Positions 9,111 through 17,912 of a stretch of 64,000 nt of DNA are shown here, piece by piece. Source of the stretch: Agrobacterium tumefaciens (GTDB lineage Bacteria; Pseudomonadota; Alphaproteobacteria; Rhizobiales; Rhizobiaceae); the NCBI RefSeq assembly GCF_005221325.1, contig NZ_CP039893.1:62001-126000 (forward strand), in the 5' to 3' direction. The position numbers and the translations under genes were made by a program. Under the pieces are notes generated by a model. That model had not been told where the DNA came from and did no database searches. It was given only the letters and a program-made list of their open reading frames with translations. Each line of letters begins with the position of its first letter. The first letter of the stretch is position 1.

Positions 9111-11618
9111 ATGACAGGAAAGTCGAAAGTTCACATAAGGGGTTCGGCTGACGCGCTTCCTGACGTTCCTGGCGGTACTACCGCCCCTTTTTTAACCGAA
9201 CCTTCTCGGGATCAGGCTGATGCCTCGTTTGAAGTCCAAACCGACTACAGCCAGTCTACTTCCGTGTCGTTTACCTATGATGGTGTTGAACTTGGTCCTG
9301 CCGAGCGTGCGGCTTACGAGAACTGGTGTGAACCGGGCCGGCCCACTTGGAAAGACCTTATAATCAAGGCACGTGTCGATCCGATTGACGATGTGACCTG
9401 GCTCCGAGATTTAGAAGAGGACACCCCCTCAACCTTCAGATACGAAGGGATGCCTCTGGGCATCGGGGAACGACAGGCCTACGAAGATTGGCAAGAAGAC
9501 GCTCAGCCGACATGGGAAGACCTTGTTGTCAGCGCACGCATGACGGAACTTGGCCGTCCACACGGGATTACCGGCGAGTATACATCCCTCGCAGGATCGA
9601 AGAATGCAAGTTCAATTTCATTGAAGCGAAAGCGGAGCAACTTAATTGATGATGAGAATTCATCCGGATCGTTTTCATATGACGGGATGAAGCTCGGGGA
9701 AGCCGAGCGTTCTGCATATGGTGACTGGGCCGAGGCGGAGCCACCCACGTGGAAAGATTTGGTATTAAGGGCACGCGTTTCCTCGATCAATGACTCTGCT
9801 TGGCTTTTTGGTTCACAAACATCTTCATCATCATTTGAATACAACGGTGTTCCCTTGGGCGAGCCGGAACGGCAGTCTCTCAGACAATGGCAAGGAGACG
9901 CTCAGCCTACCTGGGAAGATCTCGTTGTTAACGCGCGTATGGCAGAACTTTGCCATGCTGGTTGGATTGAAGGTCAAAAAGGTTGCTTTGAAGAGCGCGG
10001 GGAGGCTCTGCCCGCGTCGGAACGCGGTTCGCAACGCCCCATTGGTCAACGGACAGATTCCTCCGATTCTTTTGTGTATGATGGCACAAGGCTCGGAGCA
10101 CCTGAGCGAACTGCTTATGAACGCTGGAGTAAGAGGGAACGCCCGACTTGGGAAGATCTCATCTTAGATGCACGCCAGGCCAGGACTGAAAGTGGCGCTC
10201 TTTCGACCCAAGCGATTGGTCAGTCGTCCTCACCGGTTTTCTTATATGAAGGAAAGTCGCTCGGAGACAGGGAACGAAAGGCTTACGAAAAATGGCGGCA
10301 GCCAGCCCAACCGCGATGGCAAAATCTTGTAGTGAACGCTCGTCTGGCAGAAATCGATCCCTCAGCCTGGATTGCCGATGAGAGCGATCCGCTTGATGAT
10401 AGCGACGCGCTTGGTCGCCCGTCGTACACAAGCTTGACGGATAGATCAGACGTCCCTTTAGACGATCAATCAATCTATCGTCGTTCCGACCAAGTAAGGG
10501 AGCCGGTGCCAGAATCGTCTCAAAGGCAATTCGCAGCATGTTCAGAATCTGAAACGAGGCCTGTGCAATGGTTTACTGCTTCTGGGTCAGATGCAAACAA
10601 TACGGAAAATATCACCGCCAGCGATCCCGTCAATGGCACGGGTGGAGTTAAGCGGCTAGGCTCCAAAAGCGACAGAACCGTTACAGCTTCTATCCATGAC
10701 GTGAATTCCAGTACAAGGCGATTGTTGCTTAACGAATTTGGATTGAAGGCTCCGCGCCCTTCGCCAGAAAAGACTGTTCGCTTAAGAAGCGACAATATTG
10801 GCACCTATGGGAGCCGGAAAAATGAACGAGCGCGGCTCGCGACCGAAACCGGTGCGTACGAGTCGGAGCATATTTTCGGGTTCAAGGCTGTCCACGATAC
10901 CGCGAGAGCGACAAAAGAGGGCCGGCGTCTCGAAAGGCCCATGCCCGCCTACCTTGAGGATAAGGGGCTTCATCGCCAACATGTTGGCACCGGGAGAGGA
11001 CGGACCAAACTTGTCGGGCGCGGATGGCCGGATGACACAAGCTATCGCTCGGATCAAAGGGCAACTCTGTCAGACCCCGTTGCGCGCTCGGAAGGCGCCA
11101 CGGCCTCAAATGGGTATCAATTGAACCAATTGGGTTACGCGCATCAACTCGCTAGCGATGGCCTGCAAAGTGAATCGCCCGATGGTGTTGCCTTGCCAAT
11201 TCAAGTGGCAACAACGAGCTACAACTATACAGTGAGCCGCGATCCTGTCCTTGTTCCGCCGGATAAAAACGAAGCCCCTCAATTGCTGCATCTTGGTCCC
11301 CGTGGGCAAACCGAAGCTGTTCTTGCCCGCGAAACAGCATTGACTGGAAAATGGCCGACTCTCGAGCGTGAGCAGCAAGTGTATCGCGAGTTTTTGGCCT
11401 TATATGACGTCAAAAAGGATCTTGAGGCCAAATCAGTCGGCGTAAGACGGAAAAAAAAAGAAGTTATTTCTGCGTTAGACCGAACTGCGCGCTTGATAAG
11501 CACGTCGCCTTCGAAAGCTCGATCCGAAGCAGAGACTGGAAAAGCCATTGACGAGCTCGATGATCGACGAGTTTATGATCCGCGTGATCGAGCTCAAGAC
11601 AAAGCGTTTAAACGCTGA
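9111..11618 (+). CDS. virD5: VirD5, translocated effector
   Basis: VirD5 is delivered to host cells, where it is reported to act in the nucleus, for example by protecting VirF and binding centromere or VIP1-related factors. I start at ATG 9111 (MTGKSKVHIRG), preceded by GAGGTG, giving 835 residues, matching Ti homologues. The N-terminal half contains six imperfect copies of a roughly 50-residue unit (annotated separately). The C-terminal end is basic and Arg-rich (RRVYDPRDRAQDKAFKR), as expected of a type IV secretion signal. It ends the virD operon; virE follows after about 450 bases. Confidence 0.93.
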   Translation: MTGKSKVHIRGSADALPDVPGGTTAPFLTEPSRDQADASFEVQTDYSQSTSVSFTYDGVELGPAERAAYENWCEPGRPTWKDLIIKARVDPIDDVTWLRDLEEDTPSTFRYEGMPLGIGERQAYEDWQEDAQPTWEDLVVSARMTELGRPHGITGEYTSLAGSKNASSISLKRKRSNLIDDENSSGSFSYDGMKLGEAERSAYGDWAEAEPPTWKDLVLRARVSSINDSAWLFGSQTSSSSFEYNGVPLGEPERQSLRQWQGDAQPTWEDLVVNARMAELCHAGWIEGQKGCFEERGEALPASERGSQRPIGQRTDSSDSFVYDGTRLGAPERTAYERWSKRERPTWEDLILDARQARTESGALSTQAIGQSSSPVFLYEGKSLGDRERKAYEKWRQPAQPRWQNLVVNARLAEIDPSAWIADESDPLDDSDALGRPSYTSLTDRSDVPLDDQSIYRRSDQVREPVPESSQRQFAACSESETRPVQWFTASGSDANNTENITASDPVNGTGGVKRLGSKSDRTVTASIHDVNSSTRRLLLNEFGLKAPRPSPEKTVRLRSDNIGTYGSRKNERARLATETGAYESEHIFGFKAVHDTARATKEGRRLERPMPAYLEDKGLHRQHVGTGRGRTKLVGRGWPDDTSYRSDQRATLSDPVARSEGATASNGYQLNQLGYAHQLASDGLQSESPDGVALPIQVATTSYNYTVSRDPVLVPPDKNEAPQLLHLGPRGQTEAVLARETALTGKWPTLEREQQVYREFLALYDVKKDLEAKSVGVRRKKKEVISALDRTARLISTSPSKARSEAETGKAIDELDDRRVYDPRDRAQDKAFKR
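9256..10370 (+). repeat. Six tandem protein repeats inside virD5
   Basis: Six units of about 45-60 residues, with spacing that varies, follow the pattern F-x-Y-[DEN]-G, then LG, ER, AY, W, PTW-[KE]-DL and AR. Approximate starts are 9262, 9432, 9666, 9828, 10065 and 10233. Units 2, 4 and 6 resemble each other (AQPTWEDLVV, with PRWQNLVV in the last), and units 1 and 3 form the other type (PTWKDL). This suggests expansion by duplication of a two-unit block. The nucleotide sequences have diverged, so the repeat is old and kept at protein level. Confidence 0.85.
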
Positions 11619-12067
11619 TAAGTCGCCAATATAGTGATCATTTGCAGTATTTGCATCGATCGCTGGTTGATATTCTGCCGCTGGTCGACCGGCTGCTCGT
11701 CGCCAAAAAAGCTCACAGGGATACGATGGCCTCGGTCAGGCCGCGTGCGTCCTGTCTTTCCAGTTCCTCCCTTTCAGCTCGATTGTGGCATCATTTATTG
11801 CCTGCTCATTGCAGTTGAAACGCGATATCCGTTTCAAGACCCGGGTGTGGATGGTACTTTGGAGATATGAGCACTTGCCAGACTTTCCGGTCGGAGACTT
11901 AAAAATTCCGATAAGAGGTTACGGACGACGGGCCTTATAAGTGGATCGTCTAGTGGTGGCGCCGATTAAAACAGTTCCGCCCCCGGCTTTGCTCAAAGTA
12001 GCAAAGCAGCTTTATCTCGGGTTGCGGAGGATTTTCTGGAAAAACGCAATTTTGCAGGAGAGAACAT
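11619..12067 (+). promoter_or_regulatory. virD5-virE1 intergenic region with virE vir box
   Basis: No convincing gene lies in this 449-bp gap. The 14-mer ATTGCAGTTGAAAC at 11808-11821 fits the VirG box consensus at 13 of 14 positions, and an inverted half (GTTTCAAG) lies at 11831-11838. These probably drive virE. They lie about 245 bases before virE1, so the leader is rather long. TGCAGGAGAGAAC just before 12068 is the virE1 ribosome-binding site. Confidence 0.7.
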
Positions 12068-12265
12068 ATGGCCATCATCAAGCCGCATGTGAACAAAAAT
12101 AGGACAACCTCGCCGATAGAGAGACCGGAGTCTCTCATGGAGGAAATGAGCGGCAGTCATCCGCCGAGTGGTTTTACAAACCTGGATCTCGCTATGATCG
12201 AGTTGGAGGACTTTGTCCATCGGTGCCCGCTCCCAGAAGACAATCTTGCTGGTCAGAAGGAGTGA
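12068..12265 (+). CDS. virE1: VirE1, secretion chaperone of VirE2
   Basis: VirE1 is a small acidic chaperone that keeps VirE2 from aggregating before export. The product has 65 residues, the usual length, with an amphipathic C-terminal helix (SGFTNLDLAMIELEDFVHRC) that corresponds to the VirE2-binding helix. It starts at ATG 12068 behind GCAGGAGAG, and virE2 follows four bases after its stop. Confidence 0.95.
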   Translation: MAIIKPHVNKNRTTSPIERPESLMEEMSGSHPPSGFTNLDLAMIELEDFVHRCPLPEDNLAGQKE

Positions 12266-12269
12266 GACG

Positions 12270-13919
12270 ATGGATCCGTCTAGCAATAGGAATGTCTATG
12301 TGGGTCGCGGTCACAACATCGAAAATCGTGATGACACTGACACCAGGCGTCTGAAGAAGCCGAATATCAGTTCCAACACCATCTCCGATATTCAGATGAC
12401 GAATGGCGAAGACGTACAATCAGGGAGCCCTACCCGAACGGAAGTTTTAAGCCCACGTCTGGATTATGGATCGGTCGATTCCTCCTCCAGCCTTTATTCT
12501 GGCAGCGAGCACGGAAATCAAGCTGAGATTCAAAAAGAGCTGTCCGTCTTGTTCTCGCACATGTCTTTGCCAGGCAACGATCGTCGTCCGGACGAATACA
12601 TTCTCGTGCGTCAAACGGGACAAGATGCTTTTACTGGTATTGCCAAAGGCAACCTCGACCAAATGCCCACCAAGGCGGAATTTAACGCGTGCTGCCGTCT
12701 CTACAGGGACGGCGCCGGTAATTACTACCCGCCACCTCTCGCATTCGACAAGATTAGCGTTCCAGAGCAACTGGAGGAAAAATGGGGGATGATGGAGGCG
12801 AAGGAACGTAACAAACTGCGGTTTCAGTACAAGTTGGACGTATGGAATCATGCGCACGCTGATATGGGGATCACGGGCACAGAGATCTTTTATCAAACAG
12901 ATAAGAACATAAAGCTCGACCGGAATTATAAACTAAGACCTGAAGACCGATACGTACAAACAGAAAAATACGGGCGCCGGGAAATTCAAAAGCGATATCA
13001 ACACGAACTCCAGGCTGGTTCGCTGCTGCCCGATATTATGATCAAAACTCCCCAAAATGACATCCACTTCGTGTACAGGTTTGCCGGCGACAATTACGCC
13101 AACAAACAGTTCAGCGAGTTTGAAAACACCGTCAAGCGCAGGTATGGGGACGAGACTGAGATCAAATTGAAGTCAAAGTCAGGCATTATGCATGACTCGA
13201 AATATCTGGAATCCTGGGAACGGGGCAGTGCGGATATTCGCTTCGCGGAATTCGTTGGGGAAAATAGAGCTCACAATCGGCAGTTTCCAACTGCGACAGT
13301 AAATATGGGACAGCAGCCAGACGGGCAGGGCGGTTTGACCCGCGACCGTCATGTGAGCGTTGACTTCCTAATGCAAAGCGCACCCAGTTCGCCTTGGGCG
13401 CAAGCTTTGAAAAAGGGAGAACTGTGGGATCGCGTTCAGTTGCTTGCTCGCGACGGCAACCGCTATCTGTCGCCGCCCAGATTGGAATATTCTGACCCTG
13501 CACATTTCACCGAGTTGATGAACCGGGTTGGTTTACCCGCATCGATGGGTCGGCAAAGCCATGCGGCTAGTATCAAATTCGAAAAGTTTGACGCGCAGGC
13601 AGCGGTTATTGTCTTAAATGGCCCAGAGTTACGTGACATTCATGACTTGTCTCCTGAAAAACTGCAAAATTTATCCACCAAAGATGTCATCGTCGCCGAT
13701 CGCAATGAGAATGGTCAGAGAACTGGCACGTACACCAGCGTCTCGGAATATGAGCGCTTGCAGTTAAGGCTGCCAGCCGATGCAGCGGGGGTGCTTGGTG
13801 AAGCAACTGACAAATATTCACGTGATTTCGTTCGGCCAGAGCCGGCGTCGCGTCCAATCAGTGACAGCCGCAGGATATACGAAAGTCGACCGCGTAGCCA
13901 AAGCGTCAACAGCTTTTGA
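12270..13919 (+). CDS. virE2: VirE2, single-stranded DNA-binding effector
   Basis: VirE2 coats the T-strand in the plant cell, protects it and aids nuclear import. ATG 12270 (MDPSSNRNVYVGRG) gives 549 residues, within the range of Ti VirE2 proteins (about 530-560). The N-terminal 110 residues are variable and the core (FSHMSLPGNDRRPDEYILVR onward) is conserved. The extreme C-terminus SRPRSQSVNSF is the Arg-rich signal for transport through VirD4/VirB. Its presence argues for a Ti rather than a GALLS-type Ri system. Confidence 0.97.
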   Translation: MDPSSNRNVYVGRGHNIENRDDTDTRRLKKPNISSNTISDIQMTNGEDVQSGSPTRTEVLSPRLDYGSVDSSSSLYSGSEHGNQAEIQKELSVLFSHMSLPGNDRRPDEYILVRQTGQDAFTGIAKGNLDQMPTKAEFNACCRLYRDGAGNYYPPPLAFDKISVPEQLEEKWGMMEAKERNKLRFQYKLDVWNHAHADMGITGTEIFYQTDKNIKLDRNYKLRPEDRYVQTEKYGRREIQKRYQHELQAGSLLPDIMIKTPQNDIHFVYRFAGDNYANKQFSEFENTVKRRYGDETEIKLKSKSGIMHDSKYLESWERGSADIRFAEFVGENRAHNRQFPTATVNMGQQPDGQGGLTRDRHVSVDFLMQSAPSSPWAQALKKGELWDRVQLLARDGNRYLSPPRLEYSDPAHFTELMNRVGLPASMGRQSHAASIKFEKFDAQAAVIVLNGPELRDIHDLSPEKLQNLSTKDVIVADRNENGQRTGTYTSVSEYERLQLRLPADAAGVLGEATDKYSRDFVRPEPASRPISDSRRIYESRPRSQSVNSF

Positions 13920-13985
13920 CGTTCCTGCTGCCGCGTCAATGAGGACGCTCGTTTGACCCGGGTTTGCCAATGAAAGGGCTCAATC

Positions 13986-16004
13986 ATGGTGAGCACTACA
14001 AAGAAAAGTTTTGCGAAGTCGTTTACGGCAGATATGCGCCGTTCTGCTCAGCGCGTTGTCGAGCAAATGCGAAAAGCATTGACTACCGAAGAAGAGGCGC
14101 TCAAGCGGCAAGCCAGACTGGAGAGTCCCGATAGGAAGCGAAAGTATGCTGCTGATATGGCGATAGTCGACAAACTCGACGTAGGGTTTCGAGGCGAAAT
14201 AGGCTATAAAATTCTTGGAAATAACCGGCTTCGAGTAGACAACCAAAAAGAATTAACGCGTGAGCACGGTAGACTTCGCAAAACCAAAACGGTTCTGAAG
14301 CGTAACCCGGTGACGCAGGAAGTCTATTTGGGTTTATATGAAAGGAAGTCCTGGTTAAGTGTCAGCAGCCATTTGTATGCTGCGGACGGCACACTCCGCA
14401 TGAAGCACGTGAAATACAAAGACGGACGTTTTGAGGAAAAATGGGAGCGCGACGAAAATGGCGACCTGATCCGCACACGGTACGCCAACCGTGGCAGGCT
14501 CTTTCAACCTGTATCCGAGAAAATGGGCGCGCCGTATCGGAGCGGCCCTGACGACCGGCTCTATCGCGATCTAACCCGTCGAAACGGTTTCAGAAGGGAG
14601 ACATTCGAACGGGACGATCACGGAAACCTCGAGCGTATCGGCAGCAACCATGTCGGCTTTTCCAAGATTTCAGTGAAGGCAGACAATCGTCAAACCTCCC
14701 AGACGAAGATACAAAAACTTGGTGGCGCTTTCAACAAATCCTTTAGGTCCCTCCTGGACAAGGAGGGCAATGAAATGGGCCGCGATATTTTGAGCCATCG
14801 ACGGCTCTATAACAAGCGGTCTGCTGTCTACGATGAAGCTACCGGACAATTGAAGAGTGCCAAGCATACCTTCGGCAAGATCTACAGGAGCGAAACCGAA
14901 TATCTCAGCGCGGGCCTCAAGAAGGTTTCAAAAAAGATACTCGGGGTGACGGTCTACCGGAAATTTGCGACGCTCAGCGAGCGAGAATCCGAGGCTGAGA
15001 GACTGCGTAGTTTTGAATCCGGTGCGCATCGCCAGATCTGGCAGGAGCGGGCAGCGATTCCCGGTTCGCCCCGCCCGGAGACTGATGACATTCATTTCGC
15101 ACAGCAGTCGCACCTAGCCAAAGCCAACCCTGACCACGTCGAAGATGACGTCACGCGTGTGACAGATCAACATATTGATGTTGCTGGACAAACATCATCG
15201 TCTCCCCAACGGAACTTGGAAGGACGGTTAGATTCTCAATCACGATACAAGCCAGCAAACATGCTGTTGTCAGATCCAGACCTTCAAGCGAACGGACCTC
15301 GCCCATACGAAGGGTTAGCTCATCTCACCCTCCGGCGCGATAATGAATCTGACGGGCACAAGGAGAATGATCAGCGGCTGCGACATTTCTCCCAGCCAGA
15401 GCCGTTGGTGTTACCGCATCCCGGGTCGCCGGAATTAACTAAGGTGTTTGGCTCGCGGGGAGAGCCGTTACACCCGAGTGGAAATCTGCACACGGCGGTT
15501 GGAGAAACGGCTTGCGAAGCACCGGTGATGTCTTCATCCTTGGACAATCATCAGCCAGCTCCAGGACAGCAAGAACTTTTGAGTTTCCTTCATAATGCGC
15601 CAGCCCCAGTTTCTGTGGCAATACATGATGAACAAGAGCGACTTGCGGGGGAGGCGCCCGGCGGCTCTTTCAGAGGTAGCTCAGGGCGAACGAGTTCAAT
15701 GTCGGAGAGTATCTTCGACGAAGATGTACAAGGGCATTTGGTACGGGATTATTCGATCAATACAACTAACGGGTTTATTGACCCGCAATCGTTGCTCGGT
15801 GAACCGGACTTATCGAGAGGTCCAAAATCGGGGCCAGAAATTCCATCGGAAGATTACCATTTGTCAGCTTCGGAACAGGAAAATTTGCTGAATCAATTGC
15901 TTAGTGTGCCACTGCCGGTTCCTTCACCGAAGCCCGAATGCGCGAGGTCTATGATTTTCGAAGGTTCACGTTCAAGAGAGCGTTCCACCTCCAGAGGGTT
16001 CTAA
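13986..16004 (+). CDS. virE3: VirE3, translocated host-nucleus effector
   Basis: VirE3 is exported to plant cells, binds importin-alpha and can act as a transcriptional activator; it assists VirE2. The 672-residue product has a basic N-terminal half with repeated short segments of the type YxADGTLRMKHVKYKDGRFEE. A hydrophilic, Pro/Ser-rich C-terminal half ends in RSRERSTSRGF, matching the Arg-rich T4SS export signal. It is the last gene of virE. Its stop is followed almost at once by a fragment of an unrelated catabolic gene, so the vir region ends sharply here. Confidence 0.94.
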   Translation: MVSTTKKSFAKSFTADMRRSAQRVVEQMRKALTTEEEALKRQARLESPDRKRKYAADMAIVDKLDVGFRGEIGYKILGNNRLRVDNQKELTREHGRLRKTKTVLKRNPVTQEVYLGLYERKSWLSVSSHLYAADGTLRMKHVKYKDGRFEEKWERDENGDLIRTRYANRGRLFQPVSEKMGAPYRSGPDDRLYRDLTRRNGFRRETFERDDHGNLERIGSNHVGFSKISVKADNRQTSQTKIQKLGGAFNKSFRSLLDKEGNEMGRDILSHRRLYNKRSAVYDEATGQLKSAKHTFGKIYRSETEYLSAGLKKVSKKILGVTVYRKFATLSERESEAERLRSFESGAHRQIWQERAAIPGSPRPETDDIHFAQQSHLAKANPDHVEDDVTRVTDQHIDVAGQTSSSPQRNLEGRLDSQSRYKPANMLLSDPDLQANGPRPYEGLAHLTLRRDNESDGHKENDQRLRHFSQPEPLVLPHPGSPELTKVFGSRGEPLHPSGNLHTAVGETACEAPVMSSSLDNHQPAPGQQELLSFLHNAPAPVSVAIHDEQERLAGEAPGGSFRGSSGRTSSMSESIFDEDVQGHLVRDYSINTTNGFIDPQSLLGEPDLSRGPKSGPEIPSEDYHLSASEQENLLNQLLSVPLPVPSPKPECARSMIFEGSRSRERSTSRGF

Positions 16005-16009
16005 GGTGG

Positions 16010-16250
16010 AACGCGTCTAGGCTTGCCTATCATCACCACTTCATGATGGTCGCGGAGACCTTCGAAGAGATATCCGACATCATTGGAGAAGCTGGGCCGG
16101 AAACTGGGCTTCTTCTTGACACCGGACACGCCGCGGCAGCCGGATTCGACTACGCGAAGCTCATCGAGCGGTTCGGTGACCGCATCGTTCATATTCATCT
16201 GAAGGACGTTCGCAAGGCAATCCGCGCTGAGGTCCAGTCAAAGGATCTCC
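16010..16250 (+). pseudogene. mocC: Fragment of mocC/iolE-type inosose dehydratase
   Basis: Translated in the frame beginning upstream inside virE3, this stretch reads YHHHFMMVAETFEEISDI, then GPETGLLLDTGHAAAAGFDY and HIHLKDVRK. These are signature segments of the sugar-isomerase-like IolE/MocC family (myo-inosose or rhizopine catabolism, TIM barrel with metal-binding His/Glu). Only about 75 residues of a roughly 300-residue protein are present, with no start of its own, and the frame stops at 16273. It is a remnant left by a deletion or insertion next to virE3. Confidence 0.75.
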
Positions 16251-16273
16251 CATCGGTTGACGAAAAGACATGA

Positions 16274-16761
16274 TTTTCGTTAAGCGCGTCGCAGGGCAAG
16301 GCCGCAATCGCCCGCAGCAAAGGGCCGGCAATTGAGGTTGGCCCCGCTACCCCCTATCAGATTGTCGCCGACATCATCAGACGAGATTGGCAAAAGCTGC
16401 AGCTGGTATGCTGCTATGCGGCAAATCAAGACGGTGGTCGATCGTCTCGAGCGGTTGAGTGCGGCGGCCATAGCGAGCCAGACCAACTTTTTGTCGAACT
16501 GTTCGCAGAAGATGGGCCGCCCGCAGGGAACTGCATCGCACCAGAACCGACGCGACCATCAAGTCTGCTCGCGGACCGCTGAGGTGCAGGTCAGCGGGCC
16601 GACGCAGATATCGGCTTTGAACGTTGGCTCCCGCAGACGGGGCTCGCGGGGTCGTCGCAAAGACTTCTCTGTACGTATTCGTGATGAGATGATTTGTCTC
16701 TGTATGCAGATTGCGATGCGGGGATCAAACTGAAATCCCCCGGAAGCACAATGGGCCTGCA
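16274..16761. other. Unassigned region between mocC remnant and thioesterase
   Basis: Open frames exist on both strands (for example 16332-16733 forward and 16377-16562 reverse), but none shows a recognisable motif, good start or consistent coding pattern. I regard it as non-coding debris from rearrangement. Confidence 0.4.
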
Positions 16762-17223
16762 TCAGGATGATCGCGGCTCGATCGGAAACACAAGCAGTGT
16801 CGAGGTTGCGGACGCACAGAGCCGGCCATCCGAGTCGACTAGCCGCGCTTCGGAGAAGGCAACCCGTCGACCAAGTGACACAATCTTTCCTTCAGCCCGG
16901 ACCTTCCCGCTGCTCTCACTCAAGGCGCGATGATACGCCACTTTCAATTCAAGCGTCGTATAGCCCTGGCCTGCCGGAAGGACCGAATGCACGGCGCAGC
17001 CACAGGCGCTGTCGAGTAGTGTCGCGGCATAGCCGCCATGCACCGAGCCGATCGGATTGAAGACCTTGCGTGACGGCGATCCTTCGAACACCACCCGTCC
17101 GCGCTCGAGTTCGACAAGAGCAAACTCCAGCGTCTCACCGATCGGCGGCTGAATACCGGCCTGCATGAGGGCCGCCAATTGGTCGTGACCGTCGAGGCCG
17201 TGGTTGCTTTCAAGGATGTTCAT
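16762..17223 (-). CDS. PaaI-family hotdog thioesterase
   Basis: This 153-residue protein has the single hotdog domain of PaaI-type acyl-CoA thioesterases, with the helix motif NPIGSVHGGYAATLLDSACG; the HGG and acidic residue are typical of the catalytic helix. The segment YTTLELKVAYHR forms a following beta strand. Start ATG 17223 overlaps the end of the upstream tetR gene by 14 bases, so the two are co-translated. The substrate is unknown; together with the divergent redox genes it probably serves detoxification or acyl-CoA turnover. Confidence 0.88.
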   Translation of the reverse strand: MNILESNHGLDGHDQLAALMQAGIQPPIGETLEFALVELERGRVVFEGSPSRKVFNPIGSVHGGYAATLLDSACGCAVHSVLPAGQGYTTLELKVAYHRALSESSGKVRAEGKIVSLGRRVAFSEARLVDSDGRLCASATSTLLVFPIEPRSS

Positions 17224-17809
17224 GCCGCACGCCTTTTCTGCGCGGGGTCGGCGCGTTGGGCGTCTTTTTTTCGTAGATCCACACCCGCGTCTCGGACAGG
17301 ACCTCGTCCGACAGTGTGGAATCATCAATCGACCGGGCGAGGATGAGCGCACCAACCATCGCAGACCAGCTGCCGATGGCAGCTCTACGGCGTTTGACAG
17401 GATCAACACCCGGTATCATCTCGGTCAGAGTGTCAATCTGCGCGGCTAGAACCTGCGCCATCGAAGCGCGTGCCTCTGGAGCCTGTTGCCGCATGAAACC
17501 CGCGAGAGCGGCCATGGGGCAACCCATATCCGCATGCTCACGATGGGGTTTCGAGAGATAGGTGTCGATCCAGGCGCTGAGATCGCCGATCCCTGATTGA
17601 CTGCCTGCGGCATGCGCGATGGTTTGGGCGACCAGATCGTCCTTCGATCGGAAATGCCCGTAAAAGCCGCCGTGGGTCATGCCGGCGGCGTTCATCACTT
17701 CGGCGACGCTTACCGCATCGAAACCCTTCTCGCGGAACAGGCGTCCCGCTTCGGTCAGGATGCGGCCGCGGTTTTGAGCCTTTTGTTCCGGACTCACTTT
17801 CATCTGCAT
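17210..17809 (-). CDS. TetR/AcrR-family transcriptional repressor
   Basis: The N-terminus has the TetR helix-turn-helix (VSVAEVMNAAGMTHGGFYGH followed by FRSKDDLV), near residues 30-55. The rest is an alpha-helical ligand-binding and dimerisation domain with a conserved segment CPMAALAGFMRQQAPEARA. ATG 17809 gives 199 residues; ATG 17803, two codons later, is equally possible and has better spacing from GGAGAA. It is divergent from the SDR-OYE-MDR-hydrolase-AKR block and most likely represses it and itself through dyads in the shared promoter. Confidence 0.92.
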   Translation of the reverse strand: MQMKVSPEQKAQNRGRILTEAGRLFREKGFDAVSVAEVMNAAGMTHGGFYGHFRSKDDLVAQTIAHAAGSQSGIGDLSAWIDTYLSKPHREHADMGCPMAALAGFMRQQAPEARASMAQVLAAQIDTLTEMIPGVDPVKRRRAAIGSWSAMVGALILARSIDDSTLSDEVLSETRVWIYEKKTPNAPTPRRKGVRHEHP

Positions 17810-17825
17810 GGTTCTCCAACCGGTC

Positions 17826-17880
17826 TTGACATTTTGATGATGCCTATCATATTTAGCATCATTGATGACGATCATCATGA
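17826..17880 (+). promoter_or_regulatory. Promoter with overlapping dyads (TetR operator candidate)
   Basis: TTGACA at 17826-17831 and CATATT at 17848-17853 make a sigma70-like promoter with 16-bp spacing reading toward the SDR gene. Overlapping it are dyads ATGAT/ATCAT (17837-17850), TGATGC/GCATCA (17838-17861) and further ATCATCA repeats. These are the natural operator of the neighbouring TetR regulator; occupancy would block the promoter. Confidence 0.6.
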
Positions 17881-17912
17881 ATATAGTTTCGATGCCGCGA
17901 AAGGGCAATAGC

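Noticed and set aside
11634..11870. 78-codon frame between virD5 and virE1
   Set aside because: It spans the virE vir box and has no motif or good start.
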